Source: Clostridia bacterium
GTDB lineage: Bacteria > Bacillota > Clostridia > Oscillospirales > CAG-272
Direction: 5' to 3'
Assembly (NCBI GenBank): GCA_017472255.1
Contig: JAFUQU010000011.1
Span: forward strand, 186,001 to 250,000
DNA length: 64,000 nucleotides
The notes under the pieces were generated by a model. That model was not told where the DNA came from and made no database searches. It worked only from the letters and a program-made list of their open reading frames with translations. Both the position numbers and the translations under genes were made by a program. This document shows, piece by piece, positions 8,662 through 16,444 of the stretch. Position 1 is the stretch's first letter. Each line of letters starts with the position of its first letter.

Positions 8662-8716
8662 TTGACAACCTCCGATATTATTGGTATAATTGTAGTATTA
8701 ATACATATCGGAGGTT
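8662..8716 (+). promoter_or_regulatory. Promoter with flanking 12-bp inverted repeat
   Basis: TTGACA (8662-8667), 17 bases, TATAAT (8685-8690). A perfect 12-bp inverted repeat (8667-8678 and 8705-8716) brackets the -10 box; the right arm contains the GGAGG ribosome binding site of the following gene. The left arm lies in the promoter spacer and is not transcribed, so it is more likely a DNA operator than an RNA hairpin. Confidence 0.7.
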
Positions 8717-8720
8717 TTTC

Positions 8721-9857
8721 ATGCCAACCATCACCATCGAGCGCCGGACGATTGAGCCGGGGCGGCGGATTCTCGTCACCAGCGACATTCACGGGCACAA
8801 AGAACACCTGCGCGCCGTTCTGGAACAGGCCGCTTTCACGTCGGACGATCTGTTGATCATCGTGGGCGACATCATCGAAAAGGGACCGGACAGCTTGGGC
8901 ACGCTGCGGTATATCATGGAGCTGCACGAGCGGGGAAACGTGATTGTCACCGCCGGAAATGTGGATCAGTGGCGGATGGATATGCTTGACCGTTTGTGCG
9001 AGGAAAGGGTTCCCGAATTCTTCGAATACCTGCAAACGATGCGCAAGCGTTGGAAGAAAACCAGCCTGTTCGACGAAATGACCGCCGAACTGGGCTTCCG
9101 GGTCGTACACCGCAATCAGCTGCTGGGCGCAAAGGAGCGGGTGGAGAAACATTTTTCCGCCGAGCTGGCGTTCCTGCGTTCCCGTCCGACGATTCTGGAG
9201 ACGCAGAACTTCACCTTCGTCCACGCCGGGCTGCCCACCGCCGATCTGGAATCGCTGAGGGGGCGGAGTATTTACGACGTGCTGGGGCTGGGCGATTTTA
9301 TGAGCAAGGCGGGGAAATTCGACAAATACGTGGTGGTCGGGCACTGGCCGGTGACGCTGTACAGCGATCGGATTGCCCAGGCGAACCCGATTATCGACAC
9401 GGAACGGCGCATTATCTCCATCGATGGCGGCTGCGGGCTGAAATCGGACGGACAGCTGAACCTGCTGATCATCCCGCACATCGACTGCGATGAAAGCGAA
9501 ATCAGCCATATCTGGTACGACGGCTTCCCGGTGGTGCGTGCGCTGACGCCACAGCGGGGCGCGGACGTGCCGCTGGGTTCGCGGGAGTGGATGAACATTC
9601 GCTGGGGGGACAACAAAATCACCGTCCTCGACCGGGTGGACGATTTTGTTTTCGCCAGCCACGACCGGACAGGTCACCGATTCTGGATGCCCGCAAGCTA
9701 CCTCTACAGCGACGGCGTTTCCTGCAACGACTACACCGACCGCACGCTGCCGGTGAATATCGGCGACCGGCTGGCGCTGGTGATGGAAACCTCCCGAGGC
9801 TATATCGTGAAGAAAAACGGCGAAACCGGCTGGTATCGGGGCGAGATTCTGAGATAA
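8721..9857 (+). CDS. Metallophosphoesterase (Ser/Thr phosphatase-like)
   Basis: A 378-residue cytoplasmic protein. The metal-ligand motifs of calcineurin-like phosphoesterases are in order: SDIHGH near residue 22, GDIIEKGPDS near 49, AGNVDQW near 76, FVHAGLP near 170 and VVGHWP near 208, then SIDGGCGLKSDGQL, as in bacterial PPP phosphatases and diadenosine tetraphosphatases. The usual GNHE/GNHD is GNVDQ here, so the catalytic His is replaced by Val-Asp at that point. The last 60 residues (YIVKKNGETGWYRGEIL) look SH3-like. Substrate unknown. It has its own promoter and is monocistronic. Confidence 0.85.
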   Translation: MPTITIERRTIEPGRRILVTSDIHGHKEHLRAVLEQAAFTSDDLLIIVGDIIEKGPDSLGTLRYIMELHERGNVIVTAGNVDQWRMDMLDRLCEERVPEFFEYLQTMRKRWKKTSLFDEMTAELGFRVVHRNQLLGAKERVEKHFSAELAFLRSRPTILETQNFTFVHAGLPTADLESLRGRSIYDVLGLGDFMSKAGKFDKYVVVGHWPVTLYSDRIAQANPIIDTERRIISIDGGCGLKSDGQLNLLIIPHIDCDESEISHIWYDGFPVVRALTPQRGADVPLGSREWMNIRWGDNKITVLDRVDDFVFASHDRTGHRFWMPASYLYSDGVSCNDYTDRTLPVNIGDRLALVMETSRGYIVKKNGETGWYRGEILR

Positions 9858-9860
9858 AAA

Positions 9861-9890
9861 GCGGGTCTGACGCAATCGCGTCAGACCCGC
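9861..9890. terminator. Bidirectional terminator between convergent genes
   Basis: A perfect 13-bp GC-rich stem (9861-9873 with 9878-9890) closes an AATC loop between the phosphoesterase and the sialidase-fold gene. It is preceded by AAAAA; on the plus strand it is followed by ATCTTAGTTT. Confidence 0.85.
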
Positions 9891-9893
9891 ATC

Positions 9894-10994
9894 TTAGTTT
9901 GCCGTTCCCGTCGCTTTGTTCACGAGGATTCGAAGCGCCGAACCTTCGTCCACCAGCTTCCCGGCGAGGATGTCCTCCTCGGTGACACGCGCCAGCAGAA
10001 TTTCCTTATCGCTGGTGCGGTTCCAGTCGTAGATGATGTTCAGCTTTCCGTCTGCCGATACCGCCATGTCGGGGTAGGAGACGCCGGCGCGCTCGTCCAG
10101 CATCAACCCGCCGATCCACGTTTCGCCGTCGTCCTCGGACAGCATCGCCGCCAGATTGTTCCGCCCGGTGAATTTCACGTGGTTGACCAGCAGCAGCCGT
10201 CCGCTGGGCAGGCGGCGGATGCAAAAGCGGGAGTTAGGATTGCCAACGCCCATGTCCACGCCGCGGCTCCAGGTTTTTCCGCCGTCGTCGGAAAGCGACA
10301 CGCCGATGTCCGACTTTCCGCGGATATACATGGCGACCCTGCCGTCGTTGCGCTGGATGACCATATGCTCGTCAAAGTGGCGGTTCGGGTAGTCCGCGCC
10401 GCCAAGCAGAGAGAAGGTTTCGCCGTTGTCTGTGGAAATGTAGACGTTGGAAAACCGCTCGTCCGGCAGCCAATTGTACTCCGAATTGCAGACCGCCCAG
10501 ACCGCGCAGGGAAGCAGCCACGCCCCGTCGTCCCGGACGGTGGGCTTGTTCATCATGATGCCGTTGGCGATGCGGCGGGGTTCGCCGAAGCGCACTTCGG
10601 GGGCGTCAGGCTCGTCGCAGACCGCCTCCCAGACGCCGCAGCGCCCGTCGTACCAGCCGAAGCTCTGCGCCCAGTAAAGCCGCAGCTTCCCGTCCGGCGA
10701 AATCCAGAGGGTGGGGTCATAGCAGCGGGTGTCGGAGGTGGGCGGAATCACCGCCATGAAGGATTTGCCGAAATGCACGCCGTCCTCGCTCATCTGGAGC
10801 AGCAGGAAGTTGCCGTCCCCTTCGCCCTCGGTGCCGGTGTAGAAGACGGTGAAGGTACGTCCGCCCTTCGTGCATTCGATGCCGGGGATGCCCTGAAATT
10901 TGCGCACCCCGTCGGCATAGACACCGTCTTTGTCGTGCAGGACGACGGGGTCGGTGATATAGGAAGCGGGAAGCAGGGAATTGTCTTTGCTCAT
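9894..10994 (-). CDS. Sialidase-superfamily (BNR/Asp-box) glycosidase-like protein
   Basis: A 366-residue protein with no signal peptide. At least three Asp-box repeats are visible: STDNGETF near 190, SDDGGKTW near 242 and SEDDGETW near 298, the hallmark of the six-bladed sialidase propeller. An arginine-bearing FSNVYIST region and YDPTLWISPDGKLRLYW fit the fold. Members hydrolyse or bind terminal sugars, not always sialic acid. It follows the IclR gene by 13 bases and is probably regulated by it. A cytoplasmic location suggests action on imported oligosaccharides. Confidence 0.8.
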   Translation of the reverse strand: MSKDNSLLPASYITDPVVLHDKDGVYADGVRKFQGIPGIECTKGGRTFTVFYTGTEGEGDGNFLLLQMSEDGVHFGKSFMAVIPPTSDTRCYDPTLWISPDGKLRLYWAQSFGWYDGRCGVWEAVCDEPDAPEVRFGEPRRIANGIMMNKPTVRDDGAWLLPCAVWAVCNSEYNWLPDERFSNVYISTDNGETFSLLGGADYPNRHFDEHMVIQRNDGRVAMYIRGKSDIGVSLSDDGGKTWSRGVDMGVGNPNSRFCIRRLPSGRLLLVNHVKFTGRNNLAAMLSEDDGETWIGGLMLDERAGVSYPDMAVSADGKLNIIYDWNRTSDKEILLARVTEEDILAGKLVDEGSALRILVNKATGTAN

Positions 10995-11007
10995 GGTAAT
11001 CTCTCCT

Positions 11008-11775
11008 TTAATATGCAGTGGTTTTCGTGGATTGAAGCGTCGCCGAGACGCGGAGGGAAGCGGACATGACCGCCCCCGCGATGGCGTCGATATCGCAGGA
11101 CGGCAGATCCGATTTTAGGATGGGCACGGAAATCGCCGCCGCCACCCGGTCGCAGCAGTCGTAAATCGGCGCGGCGATGCCGTAGATGGAACTGTTTTCC
11201 TCGAAATTTTCCGCCGCCCAGCCCCGTTCACGGATGGCAGCCAGCTCCCGGCAGAGCTGAGAATAGGTAGGGATGGACGCGGATGTGTGGACGGCGTAGC
11301 ATCCGGTGCCCAGCAGATCGCCCACCGCTTCGTCGCTCATGGCGGCGAGCATCGCCTTTCCGGCGGCGGTCATGTGCATATCGAAGCGGTCGCCCACCCG
11401 CAGAATCAGCTGCACCCGACCCGGCGGCTCGGTCTTGTCCATGACCGTCACCCGGTCGCCTTCGGGAACGGCGAGAAATACGGTCTGCCCGAATTTGCGG
11501 CAGAGCTTTTCCAGTTCAGGTCTCGCCAGCCGAACCACGCCGTATTCCCGCATGGCGGCATAGCCCAGACGGGCGGATGCCTGACCGAGGGCGAAGGTTT
11601 TGCGCGCCGGGTCGTCGATGCGCAGATAGCCCGCCTCCGCCAGCGAATAGAGACAGTCGGACGCGCTGGATTTGGGAATATCCAGCAGCCGCGCGATCTC
11701 CGATATGCCCGCCGGACGCCCGGTTTCGGCGAAGAAATCGAGAATCTGCCCAGCGCGGGCGATGGATTTGTTCAT
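11008..11775 (-). CDS. IclR family transcriptional regulator
   Basis: A 255-residue protein. The N-terminal winged helix (residues 1-65) contains ISEIARLLDIPKSSASDCLYSLAEAGYL; the C-terminal effector domain contains GKAMLA near residue 130 and GIAAPIYD near 200, both typical of IclR. The start at 11775 is chosen because GGAGG stands 6 bases upstream; a further in-frame ATG at 11805 overlaps a repeat in the leader. Likely controls itself and the downstream sialidase-fold gene in response to a sugar-derived ligand. Confidence 0.93.
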   Translation of the reverse strand: MNKSIARAGQILDFFAETGRPAGISEIARLLDIPKSSASDCLYSLAEAGYLRIDDPARKTFALGQASARLGYAAMREYGVVRLARPELEKLCRKFGQTVFLAVPEGDRVTVMDKTEPPGRVQLILRVGDRFDMHMTAAGKAMLAAMSDEAVGDLLGTGCYAVHTSASIPTYSQLCRELAAIRERGWAAENFEENSSIYGIAAPIYDCCDRVAAAISVPILKSDLPSCDIDAIAGAVMSASLRVSATLQSTKTTAY

Positions 11776-11785
11776 GGATTCACCT

Positions 11786-11858
11786 CCGTTCGGTATGCTG
11801 AACACCGTTCGGCTTAATTAAGATGCGATATTATAGCACGCCGGGAGGGATTTGTCAA
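11786..11858 (-). promoter_or_regulatory. iclR promoter with two direct repeats
   Basis: On the minus strand TTGACA (11858-11853), 17 bases, TATAAT (11835-11830). Downstream of the predicted start are two direct copies of CCGAACGG (11812-11805 and 11793-11786), 19 bases apart, plausible half-sites for autoregulation. Confidence 0.7.
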
Positions 11859-11867
11859 CCCCCGACG

Positions 11868-11902
11868 AAAAATTCCGCTGACAAAAAATCAGCGGAATTT
11901 TT
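11868..11902 (-). terminator. Terminator after the AraC/lipoprotein operon
   Basis: A 14-bp stem (11868-11881 with 11889-11902) with T runs on both flanks separates the lipoprotein gene from the iclR promoter. Confidence 0.8.
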
Positions 11903-11912
11903 GTGTAAATTG

Positions 11913-12725
11913 TCAATCGAACGCCGCCGATACCGTCCACGTCCCCACGGCAATCGCCGCGTCGGGCAGACGATACCAAAGCGTGAAGCCGTCGCCTTCC
12001 GGGATGACGCCGGAGAGCAGCTCCTCGGTAATCTCGCCCTCGCCGATGTCGGTTTTGCCGAGATGGCGGGCGCTGCATTCGGCAAGCAGCGTTTCGACGG
12101 TGTAATCGCTGATCGTCGGCAGAAACTCCGCCAGCGTCAGAAAGGTGTCGGTCTTGGTATTGTAATAGTAGATATCGTGGGTATTGACGTGTGAAAAGCC
12201 GCCGGCTTCCAGCATGACGTCGATGACGAGAATGTCGCCGTGAAGCACCGACGTGCAGGTCTGCTCAAAGGAAATCACAGTTGCCCACCATTCGCCCTTT
12301 ACCGCCAGCGTGCCGTAGCTGATTTCCGACCCGAACCATTTGTCCACCTGCGTGCGGTTCCACGCGGCGGCGTTGGGCGATTCGCTGTTGATGCGGGGAA
12401 TTTGCAGGCGGAGATGGCGGCCGTAACCGTTCTTATCCGTAGTTTCAAGGTCGAGTATGTAAGCGTCCGCGAACAGCGAATCGGATGGGGGCGCGGCGTA
12501 GGGCGCGAGATCAATCAAATCGGGGACGGATGTCCCCGTGGGTGCGTCTGTTTCGGGCGAAGAAGTTGTCTCGGGTTGAGCGGTGGTGACTGGAGCGGTC
12601 GTTTCGGTCGTAATAGAAGTGGTGGTTTCGGGCAGTGCTGACGTGTCATCCGGCGCGGCTTCGGCGCAGCCGGAGACGGTCAGCGTGAGCAGGAGCAGAG
12701 CGGAGAGAAGCGTCCGTTTCTTCAT
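11913..12725 (-). CDS. Lipoprotein of unknown function
   Basis: A 270-residue exported lipoprotein. The signal ends LTVSGC with Cys20 as the lipid anchor; residues 25-70 are a Thr/Pro/Ser-rich linker. The folded part after residue 80 has NRTQVDKWFG and later LHGDILVIDVMLEAGG followed by YYYNTKTDTFLTLAEFLP. This arrangement loosely recalls the PdaC/RsiV-like DUF3298 domain, but I cannot confirm it. Its ATG overlaps the stop of the upstream AraC gene (TAATG), so translation is coupled. Role unknown. Confidence 0.8.
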   Translation of the reverse strand: MKKRTLLSALLLLTLTVSGCAEAAPDDTSALPETTTSITTETTAPVTTAQPETTSSPETDAPTGTSVPDLIDLAPYAAPPSDSLFADAYILDLETTDKNGYGRHLRLQIPRINSESPNAAAWNRTQVDKWFGSEISYGTLAVKGEWWATVISFEQTCTSVLHGDILVIDVMLEAGGFSHVNTHDIYYYNTKTDTFLTLAEFLPTISDYTVETLLAECSARHLGKTDIGEGEITEELLSGVIPEGDGFTLWYRLPDAAIAVGTWTVSAAFD

Positions 12726-13527
12726 TAAAGCATACCTCGTTCGATTTTGCGATAATCCCGCGGGGGAAGTCCGGTCACAGCGTGGAATACCCGCCGGAAA
12801 TAGGCCGCCGATTCAAAACCCGTCCGCTCGCTGACTTCCTCAATGGAAAGCGACGGTTCGTCGATGAGCAGACGCTGGGCGCGCTGTACCATGGCGCGGT
12901 GCTTGTATTCGATGGGCGTGCAGCCCGTGACCTGCTTGAACCGGCTGAACAGATGGGAGCGGGAAAGATTGCAGAGGGCGGAAAGCTCGTCGATTGTAAT
13001 GGCGCGGCGGCAGTTCGCTTCGATGTATGAAACAGCGCGGCTGATCACAGGATCGGGCGGCGGAAGCTCGCAGCCGTCAAAGTCAGGCGAAACCTGCCCG
13101 AGAATGGCGTAAAACCGGCTCATCACGCCGTAATAGGCGTCGGGATCGTTCTGCTTGTTTAATATGTACTCAAAATCCTCCCGAAGATTGGAAAAGCCGC
13201 TTAAACGCTGAACAAATAGCCGGCGTCCGGCAAAATTCGCGGGCGGTGCGCGGAAAATAATCGCACCGAAATGTGCTGGAAAAACAAATCGGTGTTCCAG
13301 ACCTGCCTGTAAGTGGAACCCATCGGCGTGAGCACCAGATCGCCGGGGCGAACACGATCGTTGCGGTCGGCGCTGATGAACTCCCCCTCACCCTCCAGAA
13401 TGTAAGCAAGCGCATTGTGCGGACGTGGAATCGCGGAAAAATCCTGCGAATATTTGGGCGCGTACCCCAACCCGCAGCCGCAGCGGTCACAATAAAAATA
13501 AGTCAGTTCGTGGTCGGTAATCTTCAT
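12725..13527 (-). pseudogene. AraC family regulator interrupted by a single-base frameshift
   Basis: The N-terminal cupin sensor is read from 13527 to a TAA at 13203-13201 (ending DAGYLFSV). The rest of the protein continues in the -1 frame from about 13211, starting LSGFSNLREDF and reaching a complete AraC DNA-binding domain (LCNLSRSHLFSRFKQVTGCTP, then TGFESAAYFRRVFHAVTG) that stops at 12725. One missing T in the GTTT run at 13203-13206 would restore a continuous 267-residue protein. The start at 13527 has GAGGTG 7 bases upstream. Either a recent mutation or an assembly error; both halves otherwise look intact and keep coding character. Confidence 0.82.
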
Positions 13528-13565
13528 TTCGCACCTCAAATCATAGTATCGTTCTCTTTTTTCAT

Positions 13566-13594
13566 ATTATACTATCTTTTTTTTCGCCTGTCAA
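13566..13594 (-). promoter_or_regulatory. Promoter of the AraC/lipoprotein operon
   Basis: On the minus strand TTGACA (13594-13589), 17 bases, TATAAT (13571-13566). A TATAAT-like box also faces the other way at 13600-13605 and could start the structured RNA downstream. Confidence 0.75.
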
Positions 13595-13635
13595 TATGCT
13601 ATAATAAGAAATGTAAAATCAGTACGCTCAAACAC

Positions 13636-13919
13636 TAGAAAAGCCAATCCAAAAGCAAAGAACTTTCAGCACGCTGAACGAGTTTGTACAGACCCGATTT
13701 GCCGGAGGGGGTAGGGGCCCCGAGAGGACAAATCGTTCAAGAGTGCTTAGCCTATGTTAGCACATAGTGTGAGTTGCGTTGCACTCGCAAACAAGTCTGA
13801 AGCGTAAACATCGTGGGTGAAGAGCATTCCGGGACGGTAAACCGTCCCGAAGGAAAGCCAAAACATCCCTCTTCTAAAGCTTTTGCACAGCCTTTTCTAT
13901 GACCTCGCTTCGCGAGGTC
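13636..13919 (+). ncRNA. Structured RNA candidate (large multi-helix element)
   Basis: No reading frame fits this 284-base stretch, but nested complementary segments suggest one compact fold. Closing helices: 13636-13643 with 13892-13899, and 13655-13660 with 13880-13886. Internal helices: 13671-13675 with 13801-13805, 13689-13693 with 13795-13799, 13695-13701 with 13729-13735 (enclosing a conserved-looking G-rich loop at 13703-13718), 13752-13756 with 13763-13767, 13769-13775 with 13783-13789, 13819-13824 with 13869-13874, and a perfect 8-bp hairpin 13830-13849. A separate perfect hairpin is at 13901-13919. It precedes the SDR gene. It reminds me of the raiA-motif RNA of Clostridia in size and G-rich segment, but that identification is unverified; an unknown cis-regulator is equally possible. 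Confidence 0.55.
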
Positions 13920-13955
13920 GTTAAAGCGCGTACCCCCATAAAGGAGGAACTAAAA

Positions 13956-14705
13956 ATGGAATTTCAGAATAAAACCGTGCTTATCACCGGCGGGGCGTCG
14001 GGGATGGGATATTTGTGCGGGCAGTGTTATGCGAAGGAGGGCGCGAAGGTTGTGCTCGTCGATGTGAATCGGGAGGCGCTGGATAAGTGCGTGGCGGAGA
14101 TTGCGGCGTATCCGGCGGAGGTTATGGGCGTTTGCATTGATATTCGCGATTACAGCAAGGTCGTTGAGGCGAGGGATATGGCGGTGGAGAGATTCGGGAG
14201 TATTGATATTCTCGTAAACTGTGCGGGCGGCGCGGAGACACGTGTCTGCAACGCGCACGGAGAGTTCCATCAGAATCCTATCGATATTTACGATTTCAGC
14301 ATCGACGTGAATCTGAAGGGCGCGATTTATTTTGGTCACGCGGTTATGGCGCAGATGGCTGAGCAGAAGAGCGGTGTCATCATTCATATGGGTTCCATTA
14401 CTGGCGAGGAGGGCGGGAGCACGAACGTCGGCTACGCCGCGTCCAAGTCCGCGTTGATGAACGGCGTTACCAAGTCCATCGCTCAACTGGGCGCGAAATA
14501 TAACGTCCGCAGCGTCTGCATCGCTCCCGGTCCGGTGCTTACCCGCCCCGGCATGGCAAGCATGAAGACCATGGCCGGACGTGCCGCCGATCCGCAGGAA
14601 ATCGTGGACATGATTCTTTACGTTACGTCCAAAAAGGGCGAGTTCATCAACGGCACCACCTTCTTAATCGACGGCGGACGCAACGTTATGTTCAATAAAG
14701 GTTAA
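13956..14705 (+). CDS. Short-chain dehydrogenase/reductase (classical SDR)
   Basis: A 249-residue NAD(P)-dependent oxidoreductase. Cofactor loop TGGASGMG at residues 11-18, NCAGG near 88, catalytic Ser147 (GSITGE), Tyr160 and Lys164 (YAASK). The start at 13956 follows AAAGGAGG at a good distance. It lies 14 bases before a type I dehydroquinase-like gene, so the two probably act in one pathway on a cyclic polyol or keto acid, for example a quinate- or shikimate-like compound; that substrate is inference. The structured RNA just upstream may control it. Confidence 0.9.
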   Translation: MEFQNKTVLITGGASGMGYLCGQCYAKEGAKVVLVDVNREALDKCVAEIAAYPAEVMGVCIDIRDYSKVVEARDMAVERFGSIDILVNCAGGAETRVCNAHGEFHQNPIDIYDFSIDVNLKGAIYFGHAVMAQMAEQKSGVIIHMGSITGEEGGSTNVGYAASKSALMNGVTKSIAQLGAKYNVRSVCIAPGPVLTRPGMASMKTMAGRAADPQEIVDMILYVTSKKGEFINGTTFLIDGGRNVMFNKG

Positions 14706-14719
14706 ACGAGGAAATTCAC

Positions 14720-15499
14720 ATGAAGCCTACATTCTTAAACCAAAACAAGCCTTTGATCACCTGCATGATTCAGGCGAAAAATGTTTCCGACGCCGTACAT
14801 ACCGCCCGCGCCGCCGCTTTCGACGGCTGCGACGCCTACGGCTTCCAGATTGAGCAGCTCGACCCCGCTCAGCGCAGCGAGGACAAAATCAAATCCATTT
14901 TCCGGCAGATGGGCAATAAGCCCATCTACGTCACCAGCTACCGCTCGGGCTTCAATCAGGGCAAAACCGACGACGAGCTGGCGGAAGACCTGCTCTTTCT
15001 GCGTAAATGCGGCGCTACGCTGTTGGACGTGATGGGCGATTATTTCTGTCCCGACCCTATCCAGCTTACCCGTAATCCTACCGCCATCGAGAAGCAAAAA
15101 GCGCTGATTGAGCGGATTCACGAAACGGGCGGCGAAGTGCTCATGTCCTCCCACACCCTGAAATTCATGTCCGCCGACGAGGTGCTGGACATCGCCTTCG
15201 CCCAAAAGGAGCGAGGGGCGGATATCGTCAAAATTGTCACCGCGTCGGGACGCGAGGACGAGGAACTGGAAAATCTGCGCATTATTACGCTGCTCAAGCG
15301 GGAGCTGGGAATTCCGTTTCTATATCTGGCGGGCGGCTCCCACTGCAAGTTTATCCGCACCATCGGCGCGATGATGGGCAGCTGTATGTGGCTCACCGTC
15401 CACGATTACGACGAGCTGGCGACCATGTCCCAGCCCATGTGCCGTGCCATCCGCGCCATCGCCGACAACTTCGACTGGATGCCGGATCGGGAGGGGTGA
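14720..15499 (+). CDS. Type I 3-dehydroquinate dehydratase-like protein
   Basis: A 259-residue TIM-barrel protein with the paired catalytic residues of class I dehydroquinases: His145 in SSHTLKF and the Schiff-base Lys171 in DIVKIVT. ITCMIQAKNVSDA at the N-terminus and FLYLAGG near residue 208 fit the family. True AroD converts 3-dehydroquinate to 3-dehydroshikimate. Here the partner is an SDR rather than shikimate-pathway genes, so a catabolic role or a related substrate is likely. No upstream promoter; it is translated from the SDR transcript. Confidence 0.82.
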   Translation: MKPTFLNQNKPLITCMIQAKNVSDAVHTARAAAFDGCDAYGFQIEQLDPAQRSEDKIKSIFRQMGNKPIYVTSYRSGFNQGKTDDELAEDLLFLRKCGATLLDVMGDYFCPDPIQLTRNPTAIEKQKALIERIHETGGEVLMSSHTLKFMSADEVLDIAFAQKERGADIVKIVTASGREDEELENLRIITLLKRELGIPFLYLAGGSHCKFIRTIGAMMGSCMWLTVHDYDELATMSQPMCRAIRAIADNFDWMPDREG

Positions 15500-15517
15500 A
15501 TCGATTTTCCCCCCGCA

Positions 15518-16282
15518 TCACATCCCATAAGTCTGCGCGGACGGGGGATAGCCGAAGCGCTTCTTGAAGGCGGTGGCGAAATTCTTCGCGTCGCGGAAGC
15601 CGACCTGCTCGGCGACGGCGGCGACCGTGTCGTAGCCCGCGTTCAGCAGGGATTGGGCGCGCTCCATGCGCAGATCGGACAGACAGCGCTTGGGTGAAAC
15701 CCCCAGATCGCGCATGAACAGGCGGCGGACGTAGGTCTCGCTCATATGCAGATGCTCCGCCAGTGCTTCCACATTGCAGCCCGGGTCGGCGAAATTCGCC
15801 CGCAGATAGCGGATTCCCTCCGCCACCGTTGGCGAAAGATTCTGCGGGTGAGCGGACGGCGTGGGATTGCGCGCGGCGTATACCTGCGCGAAAATCGAAT
15901 AGAGCAGAGCGGCGGCCCGGTAGCGATATCCGGGACGCCGCTCCTGCCATTCGTGCAGAGCGTCCCGGAACATGGGCAGCAGATGTTCCATGTCGTGCAG
16001 CACATCCAGCTCGTAGCTGACGTAATCCTGCACATAAAAGTGAAAGACGATCATAATGTCGCGGCGGCTGCGGCGGGTATACTCCGTATTCGGCGGGAAG
16101 CAGGCAAGATCCCCGGCAGTAAAATGGATATCCCTGCCGCGCAACTCAACATCCGTGTCTCCCTCCATGCGCAGGGAGAGGGCAAAGAAGGTGCGGGCGC
16201 GGGTTCGGTAGGCGACGTTGGATTCGTCGAACCAGAGAACGTCCAGCAGCTGGAATTGCAGATTATCCTGATCAAATATCAT
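15518..16282 (-). CDS. AraC family transcriptional regulator
   Basis: A 254-residue protein. Residues 1-120 are an AraC-type sensor (TFFALSLRMEG, then FTAGDLACFPPNTEY). The DNA-binding domain at 160-250 carries LAEHLHMSETYVRRLFMRDLGVSP and VAEQVGFRDAKNFATAFKKRFGYPP. The start at 16282 is preceded by AAGGAGC; the in-frame extension upstream has no ribosome binding site and runs past the promoter. It is convergent with the SDR/dehydratase pair and divergent from the GH10 gene, and is a plausible regulator of either. Confidence 0.9.
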   Translation of the reverse strand: MIFDQDNLQFQLLDVLWFDESNVAYRTRARTFFALSLRMEGDTDVELRGRDIHFTAGDLACFPPNTEYTRRSRRDIMIVFHFYVQDYVSYELDVLHDMEHLLPMFRDALHEWQERRPGYRYRAAALLYSIFAQVYAARNPTPSAHPQNLSPTVAEGIRYLRANFADPGCNVEALAEHLHMSETYVRRLFMRDLGVSPKRCLSDLRMERAQSLLNAGYDTVAAVAEQVGFRDAKNFATAFKKRFGYPPSAQTYGM

Positions 16283-16313
16283 GGCGGTGCTCCTTGTCGA
16301 AGATTGTAATAAT

Positions 16314-16342
16314 ATTATACACCAAATAGTTGCGAAAATCAA
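16314..16342 (-). promoter_or_regulatory. Promoter of the AraC gene
   Basis: On the minus strand TTGATT (16342-16337), 17 bases, TATAAT (16319-16314). A TATAAT at 16388-16393 on the plus strand is the likely -10 box of the divergent GH10 gene, with no good -35. Confidence 0.65.
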
Positions 16343-16444
16343 ACCTTTTCTGCCGGAAAAACAGTTTTTTTCTTTGCCAATGTATGCTATAATGAAAATG
16401 CGGGAGAAAATCCCGCCATTCATGCCGACTAAGGAGTGTTTACC

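Noticed and set aside
8667-8716. RNA hairpin hiding the ribosome binding site of the phosphoesterase gene
   Set aside because: The left arm lies upstream of the predicted transcription start and would not be in the RNA.
13636-13919. T-box or cobalamin riboswitch in the structured gap
   Set aside because: Neither the T-box AGGGUGG-type element nor a B12 box is present.
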